A stretch of 64,000 bases of DNA, from contig NZ_JASJAV010000016.1 in NCBI RefSeq assembly GCF_030066895.1, positions 87,009-151,008 on the forward strand. The letters are read 5' to 3'. Position 1 is the first letter of the stretch. Each line of letters begins with the position of its first letter. Under the pieces are notes generated by a model. That model was not told where the DNA came from. It was given only the letters and a program-made list of their open reading frames with translations, and ran no database searches. The translations under genes were made by a program, and so were the position numbers. Source of the DNA: Breoghania sp. (GTDB lineage: Bacteria; Pseudomonadota; Alphaproteobacteria; Rhizobiales; Stappiaceae). Positions 11,321 to 21,169 of the stretch are shown one piece after another.

Positions 11321-12233
11321 GTGAACGAATATTTCGTCCCCTCGCTGGAAATCGCCGAGGCCCGCGCTGCGAGCGAACCGCTTGTCGCGCTGGAATCAGC
11401 CATCATCACGCACGGCATGCCCTGGCCGAAAAACGTGGAAACGGCGCTCGCGGTAGAGGCCGTTATTCGCGAGGAAGAGGCAGTTCCCACTACCATTGCC
11501 GTTCTCGGCGGCACACTACGGGTCGGGCTCGACAAGGACGAGCTGCGCCCTCTGGCGCAAGCCAAGGACATCATGAAGCTCTCGCGTGCCGATCTGGCTT
11601 ATGTGATCGCCATGGGGCGCACGGGCTCCACCACCGTCGCGGCCACCATGATGCTGGCCCATGCGATCGGCATCTCCATCTTCGCAACGGCCGGGATCGG
11701 CGGCGCCCATCGCGGCGCGCACATCAGTTTCGACGTGTCCGCCGATCTTTCTGGAACTGGCCCGCACGCCCGTCTGCGTGGTCTCGGCAGGCCCCCAAGG
11801 CCCTGCTCGACCTGCCCAAGACGCTGAAGGTTCTGGAAACCCAGGACGTGCCGGTGATCGGATACGGCACGAACGAACTGCCCGCCTTCTGGACGCGGCG
11901 GTCCGGCTTAGAAACGCCCTACCGGCTCGACACGCCGGAGGAGATCGCCCGGCTTTACGCCACCCGCGTCCGCTTTGGCAGTCACGGTGGCATGCTGATC
12001 GCCAATCCGGTCCCGGAAGAGGCCGAAATTCCTGCCGAGCAGATGGAGGTTACATCGACGAGGCGGTGCACCTGGCCGAGGCGGAGGACATCCACGGCAA
12101 GGACGTCACGCCCTACGTCCTCTCCAAGATCCTGGAGCTGAGCGATGGGCGCAGTCTGGATGCCAATATCGCGCTGATGCTGAACAACGCCCGCATCGCG
12201 GTCGCGCGCTGCGCGAGCGGGTTTCAGGTCTAG
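11321..12233 (+). pseudogene. psuG: Pseudouridine-5'-phosphate glycosidase, frameshifted
   Basis: PsuG cleaves pseudouridine 5'-phosphate to uracil and ribose 5-phosphate. From GTG 11321 the frame reads a clear PsuG N-terminus (VALESAIITHGMPWPKN, then TTVAATMMLAHAIGISIFATAGIGG). Near 11748 and again near 11800 the frame changes, giving DVPVIGYGTNELPAFWTRRSG and FGSHGGMLIANPVPEEAEIP; a third shift near 12045 leads to the C-terminus ending CASGFQV. At least three indels; total length (about 304 codons) matches the family, so no large piece is missing. Confidence 0.85.
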
Positions 12234-12280
12234 GCCGGGCGACTTCGGATCGCTGAAAAGACCAGCGACGCCCCATACGA

Positions 12281-12314
12281 AAAGGCGCCGCAACCGGACC
12301 GGTGCGGCGCCTTT
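12281..12314. terminator. Bidirectional intrinsic terminator
   Basis: Perfect 12-bp stem AAAGGCGCCGCA / TGCGGCGCCTTT with a 10-base loop between the convergent psuG and thiaminase-like genes. A and T runs at its two feet allow it to work in both directions. Confidence 0.85.
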
Positions 12315-12332
12315 GTCATGCGTTGTGCTTCC

Positions 12333-13777
12333 TCAGTCGTTCTTGCCCGCAGGCACCGGGGTGGAGGAAGTGGCGGCGGCGGCCGGGGCGAGCTGGGTTA
12401 TGCTTGCCGGAGCCGGACAGGCATTACAGCCGCAGACAGATCCGCTCTGAGCCGCCGGAGAGGCGTTGGTCCACTGGCCGTTCCAGTCGCCATGATCCTG
12501 ACAGGTGGCGGTGCAGATCGGCGGGGTGGCGGCGTCGCGTCGTAATCGCAGCCGCACTGGTAGTTCTCGCGCACATACGTCTTGAGGATGCCCTTCATGC
12601 TGTTGAGCCAGCTCCGCGCATCGCCGTCGAGCGCAAACATCAGCGGATTGGCGTTGGCCACCATGTCGAACATGTCCTGATAGAGCGGGAACTGTTGCGA
12701 CAGCTCCTGAAACACGCTGGTGCGGGTCGCCATCAGATATTGCGGGACGAGCTCGGTCGCAGCCGCCCCGATACTGTCGACCACCACGTCCTTGGACGCC
12801 ATCAGGTTGGCGAGCTTCACCGCCAGGGCGCGCGTGCCGCGACTGTTGGTCGTGGTGTTGACGGCAATCACGTCGGCATAGAAGAGCGGTTGCTGACTGC
12901 CGTCACCGAACGGCATCACCTTGAAGGCGATATTGGCGCGCGTCGCATCTCTCATCTGGCTCATCGATTCCGTATAGCCGATCGTCGCGCGGCCATAGCC
13001 GTCCGAGAACCAGATGCCCTGCTGATAGGAATTGGCGTTGGAGATCGTGGCGCTCCAGTAGCTCGCGGTCGCCAGAACGGTGCGCTGCTCGGTGATCGCA
13101 GCCTGTTTCAGGTTCTGCTCGTTGGGCAAGGGCAACGGATAGGCCCCAGTCAGCGCATGCGAGATATCGAGATAGATCGCCGCGTTGGTGGTGTCGGCCG
13201 GACATATCCGTCATCAGACCGCGCCGGTCGGGCGGAATCTGGCTGGTATTAGGTGCACTGACTGAGTGTGTTCGACACGTCGTTGAAGGCCGTCGCATTG
13301 GCCAGCGACGGATCATTCTTCTGATAGAACAGCACGTTGGAACAGCCTAGCAACGAAATGGCGTAGTACTTGCCGTTCCGCTGAACGCCGTCACGCGCGT
13401 ATCCCAGCAGATCGCTCGGATCGGAGGTCTCGCTTGCGGCGATTTCCTCCACAGTGTTCCCATCCAGAAAATCCTGGAAGAACATCGCACCGAAACACGT
13501 CCGCACTCGCGGGCGGATCCATGTCGTAACCGCCGCCCCACTCGGACGAGGTGAGGAAGTTGAGCTGAACGTTCGGCTCCCCCTGCGTCCAAGCCTGCCG
13601 GATCGCATCCTCGAACTGCGCCAGCCGCGGCACCCACGGATAGAGCCCGACGGTCAGCGACGATCGCGCTGCAGCAGGCAGGACGATAAAGAGGGCAAAG
13701 AAGAAAACAGCCACGACGGCAACACGCCGCCTTGCGCCATTGAAAGAGGATAACCGGTAATTTCTTGGCATACCCAA
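12333..13777 (-). pseudogene. Thiaminase I-like protein, exported, frameshifted
   Basis: A signal peptide (VVAVFFFALFIVLPAAARS) is followed by a periplasmic-binding-protein fold resembling thiaminase I: LTVGLYPWVPRLAQFEDAI, EWGGGYDMDPP, MFFQDFLDGNTVEEI, YYAISLLGCSNVLFY (a Cys where the family nucleophile is expected), IPPDRRGLM, FSDGYGRATIGYTESMS, and a Cys-rich tail with DWNGQWTN. Thiaminase I cleaves thiamin by exchanging its thiazole for another base. The frame breaks near 13510, 13245, 13200 and 12540, so it is inactive. Family assignment is from remembered motifs, hence moderate certainty; a sugar-binding protein is the alternative. Confidence 0.6.
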
Positions 13778-13969
13778 TCTAATAACATGTTAATTTAAAT
13801 TTTATTCGGCTAACAAGGAAATACTGAAAACTGAACATAATGTATTACGATTACCGCACCGTGTACATACGAAAATTATAGGAAATATATAAATTATATT
13901 TACTTGATGTGACAACAATTCATATTGGAATGTAAGACGGTTCCCTCCCCACCTTTCCGCTCCCTCCGT

Positions 13970-14055
13970 CGTCATCCCCGGCTTCGTCCGGGGGATCCAG
14001 CACTCTCCGCGCATGCCACTGCCCGCTGGATTACCCGGACGAGCCGGGCAATGAC
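13970..14055. repeat. Palindromic intergenic element, copy 3
   Basis: Left arm CGTCATCCCCGGCTTCGTCC and GGGGGATCCAG; right arm GCTGGATTACCCGGACGAGC and GGGCAATGACG. The inner parts (ATCCAG / CTGGAT) and outer CGTCAT / ATGACG pair, so the 86 bp can fold as a hairpin with hairpins in each arm. Confidence 0.8.
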
Positions 14056-14180
14056 GAAGGAGAGTCATGGTCGTAGCGGGCAGATTGTCGACGAGCGAAC
14101 CGGAACGGGGAACCCTGACGCACAAAGGCCCCGGCTCCATCATCTGGCAGCACGAGGTCCTCGCAGTCCGCATATCCATC

Positions 14181-14205
14181 CCGGACGCACGATGCGCGCG
14201 TCCGG
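14181..14205 (-). terminator. Hairpin downstream of cckA
   Basis: Perfect 8-bp stem CCGGACGC / GCGTCCGG with a 9-base loop about 20 bp after the cckA stop. No T run, so termination is only likely. Confidence 0.45.
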
Positions 14206-14224
14206 ATCTCTGCCACGTTTCGTC

Positions 14225-16771
14225 CTAATCCAACGACAGCGCGTCCTTCACCGCCGTCGCCAGTTCCTTCAGCGAAAAGGGCTTGGGCAGGAACGAGAAT
14301 TTCTCGTTCTCCGGCAGGTTTTTCTCGAAGGCACCTTCCGCGTAGCCGGAAATGAAGATGATCTTCAGATCGGGCCGCGTCTTGCGCAATTCGCGAAGGA
14401 GGCTTGGCCCGTCCATTTCCGGCATGACCACGTCGGACACCACCAGATCGACACCGCCCTCCGTTTCCTCCATCACGGCCAGCGCCTCGGTGCCCGACCC
14501 CGCTTCGTGCACGGTGTAGCCGCGCGAGGCCAGAGCACGGGCCGCGAACGCCCTCACCGCTTCCTCGTCCTCCACCAGCAGAATGGAGGCGGAACCGGTC
14601 AGATCGGTCATCGGGCTTTCGCTCACCACTTCCTTGGCCACCTTCGGCTCTTCGGAAATGTGGCGCGGCAGGAAGATGCGGAAGGTCATGCCCTCGCCCT
14701 GAACCGAGGAGGGATAGATGTAGCCACCCGTCTGCTTGATAATGCCGTAAACGGTAGAAAGCCCCAGCCCCGTGCCCTTGCCCACCTCCTTGGTGGAGAA
14801 GAACGGGTCGAAGATCTTTTCCATGATGTCGGGCGAAATGCCGGTACCGGTATCGGTCACCTCGATCAGCACGTAATTGCCGTCCGGCATGCCGCGCGTA
14901 TCGTCGAAAGAGTGCGAGGTTTCCTCATCCACATTGCTGGTGCGGATGGTCAGCCGTCCGCCTTCAGGCATGGCGTCGCGCGCATTGACCGCCAAGTTGA
15001 CCACCACCTGCTCAAGCTGGTTCTGGTCGGCCATGACCGGCCACAGATCGCGCCCGTGCACCACCTTCAGTTCCACCTTCTCGCCCAGCAGCCGGTCGAG
15101 CAGGATGGAGAGATCGGCCAGAACGTCGTTGAGCGCCAATTCCTTCGGCCGCAGCGTCTGGCGACGCGAGAAGGCCAGCAACTGACGCACCAGACCGGCG
15201 GCCCGGTTGGCGTTCTGCTTGATGTTCATGATGTCCTGGAAGGACGGATCGGTCGGCCGGTGATTGGCCAGCAGCAGATCGGAAAAGCCGATAATGGCCG
15301 TCAGCACGTTGTTGAAGTCGTGCGCCACACCACCGGCCAGATGGCCGATCGCCTGCATCTTCTGGCTCTGAGCGAACTGGGCCTCAAGCGCGCGTTGCTT
15401 GGTCGTCTCCAGTGCGTAGACGATGGCCGCCTCGCCGTCCCCATCCCCATCCTCGACCGCGGAGAGATAGAAGGTCGCCGAGCGTTCGCCGTCATGGGAC
15501 AGCTCGATATCCATCGGATGGATCTCGCTGCGCCCTTCGGCCGCCGCCTCGAGCGCCGCCGACAGCGCCTCGCGGCCGCTGGGCGCAACGAAATCGGTGA
15601 GCTGACGCGGTCCGCCGTTCTCCTCGCCGCCTTCCGGCTTGCCGAGCAAACGCAGGAACGGAGCGTTCGAGCGCACCACCCGGCCGTCGCGATCGACCGA
15701 GGCAATGGCAATCGGCGTGTTGTTGAAGAAGCGCGCAAACCGCACTTCGGCGGCCCGGAGCGCTTCCTGCGCCTCTTCGCCCGGCGAGCGGTTAAGAACC
15801 AGCGTGCGGCTTTCCCCGGCAAGCCCGTCCGCCCCGAAAGGCACCCGGTGCAACAGCCGCACCGGCACGGTCTTGCCCTGGCGCGTGACCAAATCGAGAT
15901 CGATCGTTTCCGATTTGACGTCGCCCGGCTGGCCCGAAATCGAATGGATCAGCTCCGCCCCGTCGCCGCGCACGATATCGGACAGCGACAGCGCGCCCGC
16001 CTCGAACTGGGCGAGGTCGTGCCCCAGCCAGTCGGCCAGCGTCGCGTTCAGATAGACGATGCGCCCCTGCCCGTCCGCAGAAAAGAAGCCCGCAGGCGCA
16101 TGGTCAAGGAAGTTGATGACCCGCTGCAATTCCTGGAAGGAGGATTCCTGCTCCACCCGGTCGCGGGTGATGTCGGCCACCAGCCACATCGTACAAGTGC
16201 GCGCGCCGCCCTGATCGTCCACTTCCAGCGGCCGAACGCGGATGCGATACCAGCGCGCAGTGCCCTCCGGCTGACCGATCGGGTGCGGCAGGCGCACTTC
16301 TTCCTGCACGCGCACACCGCTCTTTGTCGCCTGCGACAGGCGGAAGATCGCATCCGCCGCATCCGGATCGCGGGCAAAGACGCGCTCCACCGTGCGCACA
16401 TCCCCCGGCCCGTTGGTGCCGGTGAGATCTGCATAGGCTTCGTTGGCGTAGATGATCCGGCCGGACTTGTCGGTGATGACCGTGCCGATGTCGTTGGTGT
16501 CGATGAACGCCTGGGCGATCGAATTGGCGCGGCTCTTGGAGGAGAAGCGCAACAGCCCGATGGTGCCCGCAAACAGACAGAAAACGCCGACCACCGCCAG
16601 CAGTCCCAGAAGCCCCAGCACGTAGGGCTCGGCCTGTTCTCGGCTCATCACCACAATCGCACCGGCCGCCACCACAAGGCCCAGCGCCAGCAACACGAGC
16701 AGACCAATGCTGCCCGAACGCTCGGAACGGTCGATCACCGGTCCAGACGGTCGCAAGGAGGGTTCGCTCAT
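14225..16771 (-). CDS. cckA: Hybrid histidine kinase CckA
   Basis: An 848-residue membrane kinase/phosphatase at the top of the CckA-ChpT-CtrA cell-cycle relay. Two N-terminal membrane segments (about residues 20-75) are followed by tandem PAS domains, the HisKA box [13 protein letters not shown] with the phospho-His near residue 482, an HATPase domain ([29 protein letters not shown]), and a C-terminal receiver with acceptor Asp in [14 protein letters not shown] (about 778). I start at ATG 16771 (MSEPSLRPS) preceded by AGGAG. Fully intact. CtrA-type boxes in the flagellar cluster fit its presence. Confidence 0.93.
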   Translation of the reverse strand: MSEPSLRPSGPVIDRSERSGSIGLLVLLALGLVVAAGAIVVMSREQAEPYVLGLLGLLAVVGVFCLFAGTIGLLRFSSKSRANSIAQAFIDTNDIGTVITDKSGRIIYANEAYADLTGTNGPGDVRTVERVFARDPDAADAIFRLSQATKSGVRVQEEVRLPHPIGQPEGTARWYRIRVRPLEVDDQGGARTCTMWLVADITRDRVEQESSFQELQRVINFLDHAPAGFFSADGQGRIVYLNATLADWLGHDLAQFEAGALSLSDIVRGDGAELIHSISGQPGDVKSETIDLDLVTRQGKTVPVRLLHRVPFGADGLAGESRTLVLNRSPGEEAQEALRAAEVRFARFFNNTPIAIASVDRDGRVVRSNAPFLRLLGKPEGGEENGGPRQLTDFVAPSGREALSAALEAAAEGRSEIHPMDIELSHDGERSATFYLSAVEDGDGDGEAAIVYALETTKQRALEAQFAQSQKMQAIGHLAGGVAHDFNNVLTAIIGFSDLLLANHRPTDPSFQDIMNIKQNANRAAGLVRQLLAFSRRQTLRPKELALNDVLADLSILLDRLLGEKVELKVVHGRDLWPVMADQNQLEQVVVNLAVNARDAMPEGGRLTIRTSNVDEETSHSFDDTRGMPDGNYVLIEVTDTGTGISPDIMEKIFDPFFSTKEVGKGTGLGLSTVYGIIKQTGGYIYPSSVQGEGMTFRIFLPRHISEEPKVAKEVVSESPMTDLTGSASILLVEDEEAVRAFAARALASRGYTVHEAGSGTEALAVMEETEGGVDLVVSDVVMPEMDGPSLLRELRKTRPDLKIIFISGYAEGAFEKNLPENEKFSFLPKPFSLKELATAVKDALSLD

Positions 16772-17027
16772 GGCCGCTCGTTCTCCTGAAGCCCACGTTT
16801 CAGCTTGCTGCTGGCCCGCATTCCGCTGGCCGGCTGTCGGCAGGCTCAATCCTTCAAAGTCATGACATCCGATCCGCAACAGCGGGATCGCTGACGCGCC
16901 TTATGTATTGATATGCGGGCGCGAAGCTGACGGATACCACGATTCCCGGCAAATCCATGCTCCGTCCCCCAAAAGCAGCCCCGCCTGGCCTCTGACTGCG
17001 CCGAAAGGTCACTTGATCCACGAAAGA

Positions 17028-18125
17028 TCACCTGAACCGCGAAAGGTCACTGGGCCCGCCAGGATTCTTCTTGCGCATGCGCAAAACATAGCCGATCACC
17101 TCCGCAACTGCGCGGAAATGCTCTTCCGGGATTTTCTGGTCGATTTCCATCTGGGCAAACAGCGTGCGCGCCAGCGGCGGGTTTTCGACGATCGGCACAT
17201 TCGAGGCCTTGGCGATCTCGCGGATCTTGAAGGCGAACTGATCGGCGGCCTTGGCAACGCAGAGCAGCGCCTGCATGCCGTTTTCGTATTCGAGCTCGAC
17301 GGCGCGAAGTGGGTCGGGTTGGGGATCACCACGGTGGCCTGCGGAACGGCGGTCATCATGCGCTTGCGCGCCCGCTCCATGCGGATCTGACGGATGCCGC
17401 CCCTTCACTATCGGGTCGCCTTCCGACTGCTTGTACTCGTCCTTGATTTCCTGAACGGTCATCTTCTGGCGCTCGTACCACTTGTGGCGCTGTCAGAGAT
17501 AATCGCCCGCCGCCGCCACGGCCATCAGCGCGATGATGGCTCCCAGCAGCATCAGCGAGATCTCGCGCGTTTCCGGCAGGATCATCACCGCATCGCGCAT
17601 CACCAGCATGTCAAGTTCGTCGCGCATCGGCCACAGCACCGCGAACATCAGCGCACCCACGGCAAAGATCTTAATGACGCCCTTGGCGAAGTTGACGAGA
17701 CTGTCCTTGGAGAAGATCCGCTTGGCGCCCGACAACGGCGAGATCTTCGACAGTTTCGGCTTCATGTTCTCCGCCGACCAGACGAAGCGGTGCTGCACCA
17801 TGTTTCCCGCGATCGCCAGCACGACGAGAAACAGGAACGGCAGACCGACCGCGCCGATGATCATCATGCCGGAGGTGTAGAACAGCTGGCGCACCCCGCC
17901 GAGATCGACGGGCATCTGCCACAGGTTCGCCAGGATGCCCGCCATGCCGCGGCCGAGTTTCTCGGCGATCGAGGGGGCGAACATGGCGACGATGAGCGCC
18001 GCCCCCACCAGTGAGAACCAAGTCGACACTTCCTGGTTCTTGGCGACATCGCCGCGCTTGAGGGCGTCGTCGAGGTTCTTTTGTGTCGGGTCTTCCGTTT
18101 TTTCTGATTGATCGCTCTCTGCCAT
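17028..18125 (-). pseudogene. flhB: FlhB flagellar export switch, broken
   Basis: FlhB is the export-gate protein that switches substrate specificity by self-cleavage at NPTH. ATG 18125 opens a normal N-terminus (MAESDQSEKTEDPTQKN) and membrane helices to YL, then TGA at 17493-17495 replaces a probable Trp (next residues QRHKWYERQKM). Downstream, the frame shifts near 17400 and again just after PNPTHFA near 17305, where one base is missing. The C-terminal tail (GYVLRMRKKNPGG) is still recognisable. First gene of the flhB-fliR-fliQ group, 9 bp after fliR. Confidence 0.92.
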
Positions 18126-18134
18126 CCCCGCCCC

Positions 18135-18887
18135 CTATCGAACAATGAACTGGCCGAGGACCCGCTCGATATGGTCCATGTACCAGGTCATCAGGGTTGC
18201 GAGCAGGAGCATCAGGATCGCGATGCCAAAGAAGATGTTGGCGGGCATCGCGATGAAGAAGATATGCATTTGCGGCCTCAGTCGGTTGAGCAGGCCGAGG
18301 CCGAAATAGAAGATGAGATCGAACACCATGAACGGCGCGGAGACACGCATGCCGATGGAAAAGGCCGACGCCACCGTATCCACCGCACTTTCCGCCAGAT
18401 CGCCCACCGGCATCCAGTGGCCGGGCGGAAACAGGATGAAGCTGTCATTGAGCGCGGCGATGACGAGATAGTGCATATTCGCCGCAAAGATCAGCGTCAC
18501 CGCCAGCAGCGAGAGGAAATTGGCGAACAGCACGCCCTGTTGCGACTGCGAGGGATCTAAGGCCATGGCCATAGCCATGCTCGACTGCTGGGCGATGATC
18601 GTGCCCGCGATCTGAATGCCGGCCATGATCAGGAGCACTGACAGGCCGACGACGAACTCGCTGGCGAACATCACCATCAGCGCACCAAAATTGCCCGGCA
18701 CCACCGTCGGATAGCGCCCGGCCAGCAGCTGATAGAGCAGGATGGCCAGAAGCAGCGCCATGGAAAGACGGATACGATCGGGAATGTTGGATTCGCCGAG
18801 AGCCGGAAGCAGCAGCCTCATCGTGCCGAGACGCGCGAAGATAAGCATGAACAGCAGAGCGATCTGGGGCAGAACAGCGACGCTCAC
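18135..18887 (-). CDS. fliR: FliR, flagellar export gate protein
   Basis: Open 250-residue frame starting at GTG 18887 with ribosome site GAGGAGG. FliR forms the export gate with FliP and FliQ. Six or so hydrophobic segments are visible (LPQIALLFMLIFARLG; LSMALLLAILLYQLL; ATLMTWYMDHI). It lies 10 bp after fliQ and 9 bp before flhB. The reading frame is intact, but its partners fliP, fliQ, fliO and flhB are not, so the gate cannot be built. Confidence 0.9.
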   Translation of the reverse strand: MSVAVLPQIALLFMLIFARLGTMRLLLPALGESNIPDRIRLSMALLLAILLYQLLAGRYPTVVPGNFGALMVMFASEFVVGLSVLLIMAGIQIAGTIIAQQSSMAMAMALDPSQSQQGVLFANFLSLLAVTLIFAANMHYLVIAALNDSFILFPPGHWMPVGDLAESAVDTVASAFSIGMRVSAPFMVFDLIFYFGLGLLNRLRPQMHIFFIAMPANIFFGIAILMLLLATLMTWYMDHIERVLGQFIVR

Positions 18888-18897
18888 AGAAGCCTCC

Positions 18898-19177
18898 TCA
18901 CCCCTGAATGATCAGCGCCATGATCTGTTTCATGTACGCCGCCAGCGCCTGCCCCATGAACGGCAGCACCAGCATCAGCGTCAGAAAGATCGCGAAAATT
19001 TTCGGAACGAAGACCAGGGTCATTTCCTGGATTTGCGTCAGTGCCTGGAACAGCGCTACGATCAGGCCGACGCCGAGCCCGACGACCATCACAGAGGTCA
19101 GCATCCACAGAGGTCAGCATCTTGATCAGGACCCAGAGGCCTTCCCGGCCGATATCGAGCACTTCCGGTCCGTTCAC
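18898..19177 (-). pseudogene. fliQ: FliQ, broken by a 16-bp tandem duplication
   Basis: GTG 19177 starts NGPEVLDIGREGLWVLIKMLTSV; the same 16 bases are then repeated (19090-19105 and 19106-19121), shifting the frame, after which the protein resumes MVVGLGVGLIVALFQALTQIQEMTLVFVP in another frame and ends normally. Removing one copy leaves 264 bases, exactly 87 residues plus stop, the usual FliQ length. An internal ATG could start a 68-residue fragment lacking the first helix. Confidence 0.93.
19090..19121. repeat. 16-bp perfect tandem duplication in fliQ
   Basis: CACAGAGGTCAGCATC occurs twice without spacer. It disrupts the fliQ frame and is one of several similar duplications in the window. 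Confidence 0.95.
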
Positions 19178-19443
19178 GATCAACCTACCCAGTTCGAAAC
19201 GCCATCTTCCGGCCAGATGCGCCATCGGTTGCCTATCGAAGATTAACGGCCGTTTACCATCTCCGGCAAAGATCTTTAGCTGAGTCGGAGCGAGATGTAC
19301 GCCGCTGCGACATGAACGCCGGAGAGATGAACAAACACCTTTCCGATGAGGATACGACCGGCTCCGCCAAGTGCCGTCCCGAAGATGGGGCGACGGACAC
19401 GCGCCCAATCCTTCGCGCGCCTTACTCCGACGACGTCATGCCG

Positions 19444-19758
19444 TCAGATCGACATCCGCATGATTTCCTCATAGGCGGAGATCACCTTGTCGCGCACCGA
19501 GACCATCGTCTGCAGGGCAACCTCCGTTTCCGAGACGGCGGTGACCACGTCGACCACGTTGGCCTTACCGTTCAGCATCTCCACCGTCTTGTGGTCGGCC
19601 TTGTTGCCCTGCTCGACAACGCCCTCCACCGCGAACTTGACCATGTCGCCGAAATTCGGAGACGTGACGTTCTCGCCCGGCATTTTGAACTGAGAACCCT
19701 GACCGGCAAGCTTAGCCGCGTTCTGGTAGGCATTGTCTGCCATCGAAGGGAGTGTCAT
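19444..19758 (-). CDS. fliE: FliE, MS-ring/rod junction protein
   Basis: Open frame of 104 residues; the C-terminal half (VVTAVSETEVALQTMVSVRDKVISAYEEIMRMSI) is diagnostic for FliE, which joins the MS ring to the rod. ATG 19758 or the in-frame ATG at 19743 may be the start; neither has a strong ribosome site. It follows flgC by about 110 bp and is followed by about 265 bp with no gene before fliQ. Intact in frame. Confidence 0.88.
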   Translation of the reverse strand: MTLPSMADNAYQNAAKLAGQGSQFKMPGENVTSPNFGDMVKFAVEGVVEQGNKADHKTVEMLNGKANVVDVVTAVSETEVALQTMVSVRDKVISAYEEIMRMSI

Positions 19759-19869
19759 GGCCTTGTCGTCCGTTTTCGGGGTGAGGGCATCCGGCGTGGC
19801 CGCTTTTGCGACCGACGGGCGTCAGTATTCAGTCATTCAAGATCAGACGTCGGGATCCGGCGCGAAAAC

Positions 19870-20280
19870 TCAGGCGCTGAGGATCTCGATGTTCCGCTGC
19901 AGCATGCGCCGCGTCGACTTGATCACCTTGAGGTTCACCTCGTAGGAGCGCTGCGCCTCGCGCATGTCCACGGTCTCGATCAGCGTGTCGACATTGGGCA
20001 GCTGGACGTTGCCGTTCTCATCGGCGGCCGGATTGCCCGACTCGTAGCGAACCTTGAAGTCCGACGTGCCTTCCTGGATGCGACCGAGCTGCACCGTCTC
20101 TGCGTCCAACTCGCGATCGAACTTGGACTTGAAGGTCGCGATCTTGCGCCGGTAGGGATCCTCGTCCGGCGTGCGGCCGACGGAATCGACGTTAGCGATG
20201 TTTTCCGGGATGACCCGCATGCGCCCGTTCTGGACCTTCAGGACCAAGGCCGCGATCATCAGCGACTTGACGAAATCCAT
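19870..20280 (-). CDS. flgC: FlgC, proximal rod protein
   Basis: A 136-residue open frame typical of FlgC (ENIANVDSVGRTPDEDPYRRK; NVDTLIETVDMREAQRSYEVNLKVIKSTRRML). FlgC builds the flagellar rod with FlgB and FlgF. It lies 15 bp after flgB. Several otherwise conserved positions differ from what I remember of the family: ASGLKAQ reads ALVLKVQ and ANADSTG reads ANVDSVG, mostly Ala/Thr to Val, as C-to-T changes would give. The frame is open but the protein may be impaired. Confidence 0.9.
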   Translation of the reverse strand: MDFVKSLMIAALVLKVQNGRMRVIPENIANVDSVGRTPDEDPYRRKIATFKSKFDRELDAETVQLGRIQEGTSDFKVRYESGNPAADENGNVQLPNVDTLIETVDMREAQRSYEVNLKVIKSTRRMLQRNIEILSA

Positions 20281-20295
20281 GATCCTCTCCCCTCG

Positions 20296-20697
20296 CTAGT
20301 TTTTGCCGATTGCGGTCTTGAGGAGACCGAGGCCGCGCGAATAGAGCGTCGTGGCCGCCTGATAATCCATCTGGTTGGCAGTGACCTTCATCATTTGCTC
20401 TTCCAGCACGACAGAGTTGTCGTCCGGCGTGACCTCGAAGGACCCGACCTTCTTGCCGTCGCCAAACCCGCGGGAACTGAACGCCCGCATGTGCCCCGGC
20501 TCGGTCACCGCCTGCACCACCGGCTCCACGCCGGTGTCGTTGAGCGAATCATTGAACTTCGGAGCCTTGAGATCCTGCCCCAGGTAGCCGGGCGCACCGG
20601 CGTTCGCGACATTCTCCGAAAGAATGCCCTGGCGCTCCTGATGCCACTGCATCTTGGTCTTCAGCGCCTGGAAGACGGAAATATCGGAAATGCCCAC
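20296..20697 (-). CDS. flgB: FlgB, proximal rod protein
   Basis: Open 133-residue frame from GTG 20697, with AAGGAG 7 bases upstream. The N-terminus ISDISVFQALKTKMQWHQERQ and C-terminus MMKVTANQMDYQAATTLYSRGLGLLKTAIG are standard for FlgB. The usual ANADTPGY reads ANAGAPGY. It heads the flgB-flgC-fliE-fliQ-fliR-flhB set, with a CtrA-type box about 65 bp upstream. Confidence 0.92.
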   Translation of the reverse strand: MGISDISVFQALKTKMQWHQERQGILSENVANAGAPGYLGQDLKAPKFNDSLNDTGVEPVVQAVTEPGHMRAFSSRGFGDGKKVGSFEVTPDDNSVVLEEQMMKVTANQMDYQAATTLYSRGLGLLKTAIGKN

Positions 20698-20759
20698 GGG
20701 GCTGCTCCTTACGCTGGGCGAGAGCTGTTAACGCTTGGAACATATTGCCGTCTCTAAGG

Positions 20760-20774
20760 TTAACGAGATGTTAA
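20760..20774 (-). promoter_or_regulatory. CtrA box upstream of flgB
   Basis: TTAA-CGAGATG-TTAA fits the CtrA consensus TTAA-N7-TTAA exactly. It lies about 63 bp upstream of flgB in a 470-bp gap between flgB and the divergent fliO, where further TTAAC motifs cluster. CtrA is known to drive early flagellar operons in alphaproteobacteria. Confidence 0.75.
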
Positions 20775-21169
20775 CGCCGTTAAGATTTCGCTAACCACGG
20801 ATTGGCGCAATTCCACGCCTTTTTACGTAGCCACCCAACGGCAGACGTCTATCCAGAATGTTTCTAACCGGCAATATTTCCCATTTCTAACCGCCCTGTC
20901 GACACACCCTGATTCCACCTGTTCGCAACTGCAGGGCGAGCGTGCAGGATGGGAGGCAGCGACTCGCAGGGTATAAATGCGCACCCGCGCGTCCATTCGC
21001 GAGGAAGGATCGCTTCGTCCGACAATTTCGCCAGAGGTAGGATTTTGCTCGAAAACGGGACAAAGCGACGCCAAGATTGTAAGAGAAACTCCGAATAGGA
21101 TGCGGCGCTGATTCAGGCCGCTGCGTACAGACGCACAACGGGCAGCGTAAAAACGACAGTGAGGACTTA

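Larger units (their letters stand above)
13778..14224. other. Intergenic region: AT-rich block, repeat and hairpin
   Basis: 13790-13930 is unusually AT-rich and holds no gene. It is followed by a palindromic element (13970-14055), about 125 bp without visible features, and a hairpin past cckA. Confidence 0.5.

Noticed and set aside
14090..14180. tRNA-like fold between cckA and the repeat
   Set aside because: No acceptor/T-loop signature (GGTTCRANYCC) could be found.
13925..16789. 954-codon open frame on the plus strand
   Set aside because: It is antisense to the well-supported cckA and has Arg/His-rich composition typical of shadow frames.
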